Below the pieces are notes generated by a model, which was not told the DNA's origin, searched no databases, and saw only the letters and a list, made by a program, of their open reading frames with translations. This document shows, one piece after another, positions 47,692-58,786 of a stretch of DNA of 64,000 bases. The stretch lies in contig BSYQ01000006.1 in the NCBI GenBank assembly GCA_030272585.1, positions 1,823,001 to 1,887,000 on the forward strand, in the 5' to 3' direction. The position numbers and the translations under genes are program-made. The stretch comes from Bryopsis sp. KO-2023 (lineage: Eukaryota > Chlorophyta > Ulvophyceae > Bryopsidales > Bryopsidaceae). Position 1 is the first letter of the stretch; every line of letters starts with the position of its first letter.

Positions 47692-49220
47692 TCATTTGTA
47701 TGGTGTTGTCAACTCAACAGATGGCATGCAAACCTGAGAACCTGGCCATTCTTGGACACCCGATCGATCGGATTGGGATATCCCAACACAACGATGCATG
47801 TCAAAGCTGATGCCTGATTGCAGTTGAACAAAAAAAGAACTGCCAAACGATTCCATCGATACCACTGGTAGTTTAGGCCACCACGGAGTCAAACCGTGAA
47901 CGTCTCTCGACTGTGGACATGGCCTGTATAAGATGTCCTTACCATCAGAAGCTTCTGATGATCTTAACATGTTGTTGGTCAGCATCTAGCTCCAGTCTTG
48001 AAAGGTCCGAACAAAAACACATTGGACACAAACAAACTTTTTCTTTTGCTGCCTTGAGTTGATTAGTCATCAGGGCAGCCACAAAATTGTCAGACCAGAT
48101 AGTTCTTGAAAAGCTGTGGCGGCTTGGGAGCGCCATTCATGAGCCAGATGAGCCAGGGGCTCCAGAAGTGCTGTTTGATGTGAAAGTTGAAACTCTTTTT
48201 TGTCTGCTCACCATAATTTTTGAGGAATAACAAGGCATCCATTTTCTGCTCCTCTCGGATGTCCAAGATCATGACGAAGGGAGAATATGAAGAGCGCATA
48301 CCCAACCAATTCAGCCAATTTTTTTCCCCAAACCTTTTTCATTGATCTCACCCTGCTTTCTTTAAAGAAAGCAGGGTGACAAAAGTATATTATATTGAGG
48401 CTGATACCCCCCCCCCCCACAAACAAAAACCCAAACAAAAACCCGCTCCAACCACAGCCTGAGTCTCTTCTCGAGCATCAATACATTGACACCAGTTGCA
48501 CCTGTCGCTTGGACCATGAATTGAAAATATTCCTTCTTGAAAAAAGAGAAGATCAAAATTCGTTGGAACAATTTGAAAAGTGTGATGGTTCTTTCCCTCC
48601 CTCCAAAAAAACTGAAGTTTCCATCCAAGAGTTGAAAACTTCCCTTGCAGCTTGAAATCATATCTCAGATTCTTCGTTGAAAGTAGTTTTCTTCAGCCAA
48701 TATATTTGTCACCTCTTTCTTGCTCAGTTTGGAGCTCTTTGCAACATCAGTCATTTAAATCTTCATTGGCTCCTTTTTAATGCCTTTTTTGCTGTAGCGC
48801 ATATCTCACTTTTGATGCTGGTATTTGAAATGGTTGCTGCCACTGTTGAAAATCACTCACAAACAAAGATTTTTGCCTCAGATGTTTGAACTGGACCTGC
48901 CACTTGAAATGCATTTGATGCTTGGAGATATTGCTCCAAGCATATTCCTCCAAAGAATACCCCCCCCCCCCCTTTGAACATGATATTTGATGTCGAATAA
49001 ACATAAACACCTCACTTGAGTCTCCATCCAGAAGCACAACTGGTAGTCGAGATGAACTGCTTGCCCACATTCCTCCTGTAACATATCCCTCAAATGCTGT
49101 CGAGCCAAAAAGTTGATCATATTGCTGAACTGGGATTGAAACAAAATGCTCTTCCCAACAAACAAGGTGTGGCAGCTCGGATTCAAAAGCACCGCCGAAA
49201 GGGATGTTGAAAAAACTGCT
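47692..49220 (-). CDS. Possible multi-exon gene, unrecognised
   Basis: Minus-strand exon-like segments are bounded by fair splice sites. One runs from about 49209 (after AAAGCAG) to about 49018 (before GTGAGG) and would encode residues including LNPSCHTLFVGKSILF and MLQEECGQAVHLDYQLCFW. Another ends about 48211 (before GTGAGC) with PFVMILDIREEQKMDALLF. A third near 48105-48050 gives WSDNFVAALMTNQLKAA. I could not chain them with consistent phase or find a start and stop, and no domain was recognised. The limits given are outer bounds only. Confidence 0.25.
48348..48379. repeat. Perfect 32-bp palindrome
   Basis: Arms TCACCCTGCTTTCTTT and its complement meet without a spacer. It lies inside the possible minus-strand gene, 30 bp from a 12-base C run (48409-48420). 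Confidence 0.8.
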
Positions 49221-49289
49221 TTATTCACAGTGAAAAACAGGTTTTGATTTAAGGATTGAAAAGATGAAAGACTTGATCAACTGCAGAAC

Positions 49290-49575
49290 CACATGCCTGC
49301 TGAAACATACATTGAAATGCTGTTGAAACGACCAAAACCAGATGCCAGTTGAAATGTTCTCATGCAGCATGCTTTGAAATGCTGTTGAAGAGGCCAAACC
49401 AAATAGTTGAGATGTTGTCATGCAGTATGCTTTGAGATGCTGTTGAAAAGACAAAAACAAATGCCAGTTGAAATGTTCTCATGCAGTACGCTTTGAGATG
49501 CTGTTGAAAAGACCAAAACCAAATGCCAGTTGAAATGTTCTCATGCAGTATGCTTTGAGATGGTGTCAGAGATAC
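49290..49575 (-). repeat. Degenerate approximately 62-bp tandem array
   Basis: About five units. The spacing is 62 bp between ATGCCAGTTG at 49461 and at 49523; an earlier copy is at 49342. Each unit contains TTGAAATGTT, CATGCAGTATGCTTTGAGATG and GCTGTTGAA, here in short pieces. The array ends near the coiled-coil gene. In one minus frame it is open for about 80 codons, but a coding role is unproven. Confidence 0.75.
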
Positions 49576-49776
49576 CTGTCGAAATGGTGTTGAATGTGCT
49601 GCATCTTCTTCATGTCCCAGTCAGCAGTTCCTCCAGTCTCGCCCTCCCAGTCAGATTCTTCCTCATTTTCGTTTTTCATGTCCAGTTCAGCCTCTTTTCC
49701 ATTTTTCATTTCCACTTCAGCCTCTTTTCCATTTTTTTTTTTCCAGTTCAGGGTCTTTTCAATTTTAATTTCTTGT

Positions 49777-50538
49777 TCAGGTTCCATTTGTGAGCCTCAC
49801 CAACATCTCCAGTGCTTCAGAATGCGTCCTCCTCAATCCTGCATACTTTTCTTCGGTAGATTCCAACTTCGCCTCCGCTTCAGCCAACTGCTCCTTCGTG
49901 TTTTCGACCTCTTGGTTTGCTTCTTCCAAATCCTCCCTCGCCACCATCAGCTCCTCTTCCTTTTCCTCCATAATTTCATAGAAATCTTTCTCCAAAACAG
50001 GGAAAGCCACCTTCACTTCTGCCAAAACGCCGCTCATCTCCTCAACACGTCCCTCCAGTTCAGAAATCCTTCCAGTCGCCTCCAAAGCTTCTTCCTCTGC
50101 CAAAACCAACTCCTCTTCTTTTTCTTTCAGTTTCTCTTTTGTTTCGTACACCTCCTTCTCCAAAGCAGGAAAGGCCACCTCCACTTCCGCCAAAACGTCG
50201 CTCATCACCTTCACACGTCCCTCCAGTTCAGAATTTTTTTTCGCCGCCTTCGAAGCCTCCTCCTCTAGTCCTTCACTTTTTCTCTTTTCATACTTCAACG
50301 CCATCTGCATCATTTCGAATCCTTTTTTCCTGTCCTCCACCAGCACGTTCTTGAACTCCTCCAATCTCGTACATTTGTTCTTCAAAAAATCAATCCTCCA
50401 ATCCGTCGCCTCGAGTGCTTTCGCAAGCTGCCTTTTCATGCTTTCGCATTCTCTCTTCGCATCCTCCGCCATTTCTTTGTAATACAACGTGGAAATGAAA
50501 AATATCATGGATAACATCAAAACCACGAGTTCGATCAT
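49777..50538 (-). CDS. Membrane-anchored coiled-coil protein with an internal duplication
   Basis: A single-exon frame of 253 residues from the ATG at 50538. Residues 1 to about 20 are hydrophobic (MIELVVLMLSMIFFISTLYY), a signal anchor or one membrane span. The rest is charged and heptad-like, a long coiled coil. Two related segments of about 55 residues, both beginning SELEGRV and sharing AFP-LEK, show an internal duplication (about residues 105-160 and 161-215). The frame stays open upstream through a tandem array (to 50874), but that part is low-complexity, so I chose the ATG next to the hydrophobic segment. In another frame, 49566-49787 is a further Glu/Lys-rich open stretch that could be a frameshifted continuation. 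No family was recognised; a tether or structural protein is an inference. Confidence 0.55.
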   Translation of the reverse strand: MIELVVLMLSMIFFISTLYYKEMAEDAKRECESMKRQLAKALEATDWRIDFLKNKCTRLEEFKNVLVEDRKKGFEMMQMALKYEKRKSEGLEEEASKAAKKNSELEGRVKVMSDVLAEVEVAFPALEKEVYETKEKLKEKEEELVLAEEEALEATGRISELEGRVEEMSGVLAEVKVAFPVLEKDFYEIMEEKEEELMVAREDLEEANQEVENTKEQLAEAEAKLESTEEKYAGLRRTHSEALEMLVRLTNGT

Positions 50539-50569
50539 TCTTTCTTTTTTTCTTTCGGTAAGGGTACTT

Positions 50570-50770
50570 CTTCGCAAGATATTCGCCAGGTTCGCCAGGT
50601 GTTCGACAGTGTTCGCCAAGGGTGTCGCTAAGGATATCGCCACGGATGGATGTTCGCCAGGGATGGATGTTCGGATGTTCGCCACGGATGGATGTTCGCC
50701 AGGGACTTCGCCGGTGTTCGCTTCGCTGTGTTCGCCTTGTGTTCGCCTTGTGTTCGCCGTTGTACGTGAG
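50570..50770. repeat. Degenerate tandem repeats next to the coiled-coil gene start
   Basis: Overlapping copies of GGATGGATGTTCGCCA and TGTTCGCC recur at 8-30-bp spacing. They lie just upstream of the likely start codon, in the promoter or leader, and may be a variable minisatellite. Confidence 0.65.
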
Positions 50771-50874
50771 TATCGTTCGCCAAGAAAAGTGTTTGCTTGA
50801 GTGCGTGAGGAAGAAAATTGTGTAAAACTTTCCTTTTGCGGCGCGGATAGAATTGTACGACAATTGTACGACAC

Positions 50875-51760
50875 ATGATAATCAATGATTCATTGACAAT
50901 GAAAGACGAACAAAATTAACATTAATCTGACGGGAACCCGCCTTGGTGTCGCCCCATAACCGCTACTGCCTTTGCGGCGGGGTGGGATGGGTCAATATTC
51001 TTGCGTCTTTTGGTTTCCGTTCTCCTTACGTGGGTGCGAGCCTTCGAGCATCATTCCCGCCACACCTTGTCTCGAAGAAAATCCAGTTCGGTTCCTTGGC
51101 TTCAAGTTTTTTTTAATTAAGTTTTTCACGTCTCTAGTGGAGCGAAAGGATACCCTTTTCTTGTTTAAAAAAAAATAGGGGTCCAGGCTCCCACACAGTA
51201 AACGCACAGAGTGGATTTGAAAACCGTGGAGGCAGGGGTAGGTCACCTGTGGACTTGATGCTGCCACTTCACACAGTCCCTCCATAACTACACACATGTG
51301 TAACCTTGCAAGGACTCGTGATTGTGTAGGAAAGGAGCATGTATTTTACAGGGGTCGTGACAGCAGCCAGAAGGCAATCCATGATGTACTGGTGGGAGTG
51401 AATTGCCCCCTCCAGTGGATTTCTCAACTTTTGAACCCTTCCATTTTTTAACAAAGATGGCTTCAGATCACAAAGAAAAAAGAGAAGACAAAACATTTAA
51501 CAAAACTCTATTTGATTTGCCCTGATACTAATCTGCGAGGCACACTCCATTTATTGACAACACTCTGCCCCTAACAGCAACTCTGGCCCCTTGATCCTCA
51601 ATTGAAACAATTGTCTAATTACATCAAATCAGCAAGGGACACGACCACCCCTTGAATCGTATGTGTGTGAAAGAATTGAGCCCCTCCCCCCTTGCCACCA
51701 AGAATGGGAAGAACTTCCACCCCACCCCCCCTTTCTTCCCCCGAACAAAAGCCTCTCCAC
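50875..51760. other. Gene-free interval between the coiled-coil gene and ALKBH8
   Basis: Contains the ALKBH8 3' flank and the upstream region of the coiled-coil gene. No further gene or repeat was recognised. Confidence 0.4.
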
Positions 51761-54700
51761 TCAGCATTCCGATTTCTCGACCACCACACACCAGTTGCTC
51801 TTGTCAAAGAAGGACTCCACCACCTCCAACCCCTTGGTTTCTCGGCACAACCTCTCCAACTCGCCTTCAACAAACAAATGATAAAATCTCTGAAACACGA
51901 TCGTCCGCTTCTTCTCATCCAATTTCCCTACATTTTGCCATTCCAGCCCGGAGCTGCCAGCGGAATTTCCACCCTCCCCTATTTCGTTGGGTTGATCGTC
52001 ATTTCCTCGAACCCTCTCTGCAGCTTGTTGGCCTTCAGCCCTGTGGAGGGGTAAGTGCCAGGGAACGAAATAATCTCCACCGATTCTCCTCTCCCCACTA
52101 ACTGACTCAGCAGCATTGAGGTCACCTTATCGACAGAAACACAAAACAAAAATCAAGGCACGCGTGCATGCACAAAATGAACTGAGCGAACATCGGACAG
52201 GGGTGCATTTCATGCCAATGATGACTAATTATTATTCTCCGACTGTCTTGTCTTTTATTCCTCCCTAGCGACGTACCTTTGTTCGCATCTTTGCCGATCA
52301 ATGTCCATTTCGCCAGGGTTTTTTCTGGATTCTCCTGCTCCTCTGCCCACACAGTGATCAGTCCCCGGCCACCGATCCTCAGCACCCTGCCAACCTCTTC
52401 CAGAATGCCTTTTCGGCGGTCCGGATTGCTGATGTGATGCAACACAGCGATACAAAGGACTCCGTCGTAACTCCCTGCTCTCAATGGCAGTCTCAAACCA
52501 TCAGCCACCCCAACATCCACTACTGGCCGGCCGCTCGTGGGCAACCCCGCAGGATATACCTTCGAAAGTGCAACCTCCACCAAGCCTGAACACCACCCCG
52601 CCAAAAAAATCACCACTCCACCTTACCATTTTAGATCTGCATTTCGTTCAGCTCGCAGAACCAAACGAAGCAAATTGACCATCTTATGTTGAAAAAAACC
52701 AAATCCTTGCTGGGGGGTGGTAAACCCTCTCCACTCGTTGCTAGTTTCAGTGCGTGCCTCGGGGTTTCACATCGAAAAACTCAAATTTTCCATTAGAAAG
52801 CTGTATTTACCAAAGTGTGTTTTGAGGAAGGCTCACCTTTGCTTCTATCCAACCCAGTGGTAACGACGTCCTTTCTAACCGCAAAGTATTTTCCATTTCC
52901 ACAACCGACGTCTGCCAGCAAAGCTCCCGAAGGCAAACGATCCAGAAATTCACGCACTTTCGGCCAGATAGCAAACCTTCAACAAATCCTATTTTTTTCT
53001 TATTTTTGGTAAACTGTCACAGAAACTTTGAAACAGGAAAAAAGATGTGTGCCTTGGTCTATATCCATGGTTTTGTCCAATGCATTCCGCCACCATTTTT
53101 TGTAAGGGGTGGGGCTGGGGTGGGGAGTTTCTGGGTTGCGTACCTCGTTGCACTGAAATGACGTGCAATCACATCATATACTTTGTGCACATATTCATCC
53201 TCCAGCATTTGGGGATCTACACTCCCATTGCCCTCATTCTCCTGCAAAAAACAAATCCGAAAACAACAAATGCTATCACTAAGTCAGTCCATTTCCACAT
53301 CATGCACACTGGATGCCCATCCATAACCCCTTCTCAAAAAAGGACCAGAAGCAGAACACTGTTCCAGAAATTGCCACACATTGAAAGAAACCATAACACC
53401 CCCCCCCCCAAAAAAAAACCCCACAACAAACGAGTAAACTCATCGGATCAGGAAGGAGATATCTCCATTCACAAACGTTACTCCCACAAACCAACAAATC
53501 TACGATCGGAGAATGGGGTAGGATAGGGAAAAAGCGATGGAGGTCTTGACTGCACATCACAATGGCATGTTGATTTTCTCCTCTCTCTCTCTTCCCCACC
53601 GCTTACCCCTGGCGTTGATGAGGTCGACGGCTCTGCTGCAGATTCGGCCACCTCGTTTTGGGGTGGATCGAAGGATGCTGCCGATGGTCTGGTTTGCTCA
53701 AGGAGAGCTAGCCTCGTTGGTGGCAAGGAGCCTTCCTGGGAATCGCAGGACTGGGGGTATTGGCAATCGCATGAGAATCCCCTCGCTTGACGAAATGTGA
53801 AGGAAACTCTGTGGTCAGCAACACCTGGGGTTCGCCGATGAGGGATGTAGTGCTGCCTGCATGCAAACAGACAGCAACAGGATGTCTGACACGGTTTTGA
53901 GATCAGGACAGGGCTGAATGCTTATGTACATATAATGGTTGACCTAAGATTTGCACTTTGCCCTGCAATCGGTTGAAGAACGAGCTTTCCAGTGTGGGGT
54001 TTTGTTTCCACCCAGTTATGCAGGACTGGAAAAGTTTTGTGCCAAAAAAATCACCCCTACCAGCAATATCTCGACTCCCCGTTCATAACAAGGAGCGACC
54101 TGCGGGGTAAGCCTATTCTACGTCGATCTCCATCCCGCCGAAACTCCATCACTCCATCAGCCCCGGTCGATAGGGAAACAATTGCACCTGTCCAAAAGGA
54201 AAACCACCCCTGATTTGGTGCCTTTGAATACAACCCAACTCTTTCAGAACTGATCAAAATACGCCCCTGGACACTCTGCCTCCATGCTATTCTTCTGTGG
54301 CGTACAAAACAAATTCCCAATTGATGATTAAGTTGCACAGTGCATTTAACCCATACCTGTGAAAGCTGAGTGCGTGTCGATGTGAGGTGCCAACCCAACG
54401 CCTGGAGGATAGTCATTTACCGTCAGCTGATCCAAGGATGGAATGCCATCAACTTGCTCGATTCGATGAGCGATAGGCACAACTGGAGAAGGAAAGTCGT
54501 CCAATGGATGCTCTCTATCCACATTTCTCGTCTGATTTAACACATTCACACACAGAAACTCATAATGGCTGTCAGGGACGATTCCTTGGACCAAAGTGGA
54601 AGCCTCCAAATATTCACTCAGCATGATAAAATTCCAGTTCGACACCGTCTGTCTGTCATGGTGGGTAAGGATTAGTGCTATGCCATCGTCGTACCGCATA

Positions 54701-55639
54701 ATCAAACCTCACTCCAAAATGCTTAACGTTTCGCCCACCATGTGATTCAATGCCGCCTTCCGTTTTCCATGCATCCAGCAGGGCCTTTTCCTCCTCTTCT
54801 GAAATGAAATCTTTGATCAACAGAAGTCCATCGATGCCACACTCTGTGGATGTAGACGAAATGGGAATCTCCTCCACCTGCATTCATTCAATGCATGTCC
54901 CTTGTTTTGTTTTGTTTTGTTTTGTTTTGTTTTTGTACTAATTCCTTGCGTGGAATCTGCTTAAAATGATGAGGAGCACCATTTGCTGCGAGAAGCTTCT
55001 TTCCATGACAGAAATAGTGTCACCACATGATCAAAAGTCAAACATAGTGCATAAACTGAAGCAAATATGTGTAGATCGTTCAGTCCTCGATGCGCAATCT
55101 CCTCCCCTAAAGGGTACTTTCGCCATGACATAATATTCTCCTAGCATTACATCCAGGCTGAACGCCCCATGCAAATCAGTGACCCGGAACTGTCATTCTT
55201 ATTCAAAAAAAATAAAAATAAACAAGATGAGCTGCGACATCAGCATCCATTTTATCCACTGCCCCAAAACAGAATATATGATGAAGTGCAGCATCGTCTG
55301 AGTGATATTCTCTGTGATCGTCGAAATCCCTGACGACTATACCTGAGGCTGAGGCGGCCGCCGGACGTCAGCATATTTCACCACCAAAACTCTGTTTCCG
55401 AGCCTTTCGCAGGGTCTGCCCCCTAGCGCTTGAAGAGCGGACGCCGCGTTTTCAGTGGAAGGATAGGAGACGAACACGTGGGACTTGGAAGGATCTGGTA
55501 TCGTCAATTCCACAGCGCCGAACTCTCCAAAGGCGGCCAGGATGTCATTTTCTTGAACTCCCAAGCACACGCCACAATTTCCAACGAACAGGTGTCTCGT
55601 GGCATTTCCGTTCCTCGGTTTTGAGAATTGCCCAGACAT
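51761..55639 (-). CDS. ALKBH8: ALKBH8-type tRNA wobble-uridine hydroxylase/methyltransferase
   Basis: Nine exons keep phase: 55639-55343, 54877-54695, 54531-54357, 54187-54061, 53856-53607, 53241-53144, 52976-52837, 52585-52277 and 52125-51761, giving 647 residues (human 664). Residues 1-99 are an RRM ([17 protein letters not shown]). The AlkB dioxygenase has HIDTHSAF (Fe-binding His and Asp), [14 protein letters not shown], the third Fe ligand in WQHYI and [10 protein letters not shown] for 2-oxoglutarate. [12 protein letters not shown] segment follows. The methyltransferase begins [16 protein letters not shown], with the SAM motif [18 protein letters not shown] and the C-terminal [17 protein letters not shown] and NWCVVVEK blocks. 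It methylates cm5U to mcm5U at tRNA position 34 and hydroxylates it to mchm5U, normally with TRMT112. All key residues are present. Its ATG is 190 bp from that of the divergent gene at 55830. Confidence 0.92.
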
Positions 55640-55829
55640 TTCTTCGTCGTTTTGTCGTGTTGTGTTGATCGAATGGCTGCTGGTGATTCCCTGTGATTGC
55701 GAGAAGGTTGGTAGAATCGATTCGATTTGGTAAGCGGGCGGGTGAGTCAGGACGTTGGAAGATTTAGTTTGGATTCAGTGGTGAGTTTTGCACAGTGTTG
55801 GGGATCCTTTGCAGCTATTCGACGATTCG
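55640..55829. promoter_or_regulatory. Likely bidirectional promoter, ALKBH8 and the gene at 55830
   Basis: The two start codons face away from each other and are only 190 bp apart, so their transcription start sites must share this interval. No TATA box was seen. GATTCGA-like motifs recur at its right side. Confidence 0.5.
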
Positions 55830-58479
55830 ATGGATTCCAAAAGCGGGCGTGAGAGGGAAGACGAGGTCGAGGAGCTACCACCCGAAAAACGACAAAAAGT
55901 GAACGCGGAACAAGGTAGACAATACGGGATCGATTCATGTTTCTTCCTCACCCCCCCCCCCCAAATCTATCCCCCCATGCAAAAAAGTGTAACCTTGCCT
56001 TTGGTGTCAATGATAAGCATTATGACAATTATTCAATAATTTGGCCATACGATGGTGTTATCGATGGCTGCAAAACAGAGATCAGGAAAAAGTGTCGAGT
56101 GTGAATCTTTCTGATGAAATTTTTGATGCAAAGAAACCAAACCTCAAGAATTAGCCAAGCCTGAAAGCAAGAAATCGGGGGGTGGAGGTGGACATCAGGT
56201 TCTGGGAGCCTTGAAGAAAATCGGTGCACACATCGGAACGCTGTCGAAATTTAAAAAAGCATCTTCCCTGTTGAGGCAGTTGTTCGATCAAGATGTGTTG
56301 ACAGTGGAGCTGGGGGAAGAAACGTTCAAGGTCAGACACAGACCAAGCACCTTCGGTAAAAGGGGTGCTTTTGCCAGTTGCTCATCAGTTGATGTTGTTT
56401 TTTTTGCTGGCCACCGACATATCAATCATAAACCTTGAGTAGAGAGAATCTTTTGTCTCGTGAATGGAATGTTGGCAGCATTTTCAAAATTTCCACACGA
56501 AGAGATGTCCGATTTGAGACGAGCATCGGTGCATCTGTGGGTTTTTTGGGATGTCCAGGTGATTGCAGCAAGTATGTCAGACACCAGTCGGTGCCAGGAT
56601 CCTACCTTACGGAAGGAGTACTACAGACTGATATCGTCAGCCTGTGACCATTGCACCTTGTTCAATAACCAGCAAAGATTGCAACTGGAAGTTTACCAGA
56701 TCTGGGGGGTGTTGCTCAGCGAAATGCACACCGACGATAATTTTGTATTCAACAAGGTCCTCAAGAAAATCCAGGTGTGCATGTGTGAGTGTGTGTGTGT
56801 TTCCATGGTTGGTAAATCCTCTACACCTCGGTGTTGATCAACACATAAAATTAACCAGTTGTAGTTCAGTGGAATCTTGATTAGAAATGTGCAAAGGGCA
56901 ATCTAATGCCTCCACTGCATGCAGTTTAGTTCGTCATGTACAAGTGTGTCAAGAGTCAAACCCTCCGGAGACCACCCCCTTAAATTGAGGTTTTTTCCAA
57001 TTCCAGGAAATTATGGAGCTTCTGCCAGAAGCAACAGAGGTCGACGAAAACGCTTACAAAGACTGGGAGGCTCTATCCAAGGTAGGAACAGTTTTTGGAA
57101 GTTTTTGGAAAATGTTTGTTTGGCTGTTCAGTTGGGTTGTTTGTTTCAATGGCTTTCTGTTTTTTGGTTGGATTAGGGCCTGTAATGCATTTTTTTTTTG
57201 AACATGCTAGGTGAATGATGAACCGAATTGTGGCAGTTCGGGAAAAGAAAAAGAAAGTGTTGATCCGTTCGATCTGGATGCTCTGCTGGACACAGGTGGG
57301 AAGAAGAAAGAGAGCAGGTGAGGCTGTGTTTCAGTGGCAATGAGGAAGCCCCGAAAACAACCTGCAGATAAAACTCTGTGAAAGATAAAAGGATGCTGGA
57401 TCTTTTTTTTTAACACTGTTCTAAAATGTTTTCCGAGTTGAAAACCTCGGCCTGGAATGAAAGGTTTGCATGGATGCCTATGTTCTTGCAGCACTTGGAG
57501 TCCGGAGCTTTGTTTGGTTGCTAGACGAGAAGCGGTGGTGGACTGCCTGAAAACTGCCAAGGAGAAGTATCGATTTGCGTGGGCTTGCACTTCGGTGGAT
57601 ATATTGCTCAATGTAAGCTGGCATAAGCATCCTCAGCATTTCAACATGAGTGGGTACTCAGGGCAGTTTAGAGTACTTTTCGGTAGAAGAACCTAATTCT
57701 TTTGAGTTCTGTTCGATCCTTTGTCTGATTTATTTTCCTTTTATTTATTTATTTTTTTTGGGGGGGTGCGCTCAAGAAAAAAAATTGGTAAAATTATCAT
57801 GGTATTGAGGGTGCTGGAGCTCGCATGATATATCGACTTTTTCACCAATCAACTTTGCCTTCAGGCCGCCCACAAATACAAATCGAGATTTTGCCTTCCG
57901 CAACAGGAAACCATCGATGAGCTGTGGCGATTTACGAAAAAGGGAAAAGCTGTGCGAAAACAGGTAGCCACATCGAAAACAAACAAACACATCATTGTGA
58001 GCATTCGGCCATGATGTGATGCATTCTCAAAGTAACCCAAATAAAAGTGATGCTGCATCCAAAATCCAGCTATTCTGTGTGTTCCCTTCATTCTTTTATT
58101 GCCTTGGGCAGGGTCCATCAGCGGTTGAAATCCGAAGAGATACCACCTCCTTTGAGCAAGCTAGAAGCGAGTGGTCGAAAACATCGGTTTCGCACAGAGG
58201 CAAGGTTGGAGGTGGCGGAGACCACAAGTCAGAAATGTGGCTGGGCTGATGCATTCACTCTTTTCAAAACAACACTCCGCGCTTTTCGACAGACAAGGAG
58301 TAATAGGGGGAGGGGAAATCTGTCCACAGGTTTCAAATGTACAATGGTTGGAGAAAGAAAGTGCATCCCAGACATCCAGTTTCGATAAGCAAATTCTGCT
58401 GTCCTTGCAAAACTTTTACACCCGTATGCGTCACAACTCACACAAATTGTTCGAGCAGAATACAGTTGCAATTGTCTAG
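55830..58479 (+). CDS. Unrecognised multi-exon protein, nuclear-type N terminus
   Basis: Exons: 55830-55914, 56149-56330, about 56444-56774, 57007-57081, 57211-57317, 57492-57612, 57865-57963, 58112 to about 58205, and 58331-58479. Most junctions keep phase; the join of exons 2-3 and the donor of exon 8 are uncertain. The product is about 410 residues. The N terminus is acidic then basic (LPPEKRQKVN, a possible nuclear signal). Helical segments follow (IGTLSKFKKASSLLRQLFD, HLWVFWDVQVIAASM, LQLEVYQIWGVLLSEMH), then an Asp/Ser stretch (DPFDLDALLD) and a further helical exon (LVARREAVVDCLKTAKEKY). The C terminus is LLSLQNFYTRMRHNSHKLFE. I do not recognise a family. It shares a promoter region with ALKBH8 and runs tail-to-tail with the MFS gene. 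Confidence 0.6.
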
Positions 58480-58786
58480 GTAAAACGGAAAACTCTTCAG
58501 TCTGGTTTCCCCATTATCAACCTTGCGCTTGAAGCTATAAGTCAAAATAATTTAATAATCCTACATCCTGCACACTTTTTTTTGCATGTCTCCCCCCCCT
58601 CCATCCATAGTATACACCACTCCATGAAAATGCCACCATACAACCGACGGGTACCAATTGATCAGAAAATATTGGCTGAGGAAGACAAGAAACGCTAGCT
58701 GGCATATTCATATATCCCTTGCTCATAGATCCTACAATAATTCCCACGGCACAATGAATGAACATATGCATGCATATCCAAGAAGT
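58480..58786. terminator. Shared 3' flank between convergent genes
   Basis: The genes at 55830 (plus) and 58787 (minus) converge here with 307 bp between stop codons. The interval must hold both polyadenylation regions; AATAATTTAATAAT is at about 58540 for the plus gene. No precise site is assigned. Confidence 0.35.

Noticed and set aside
52122..52616. Methyltransferase exon read as a separate gene
   Set aside because: It joins in phase with upstream AlkB and RRM exons and with the C-terminal exon at 51761-52125.
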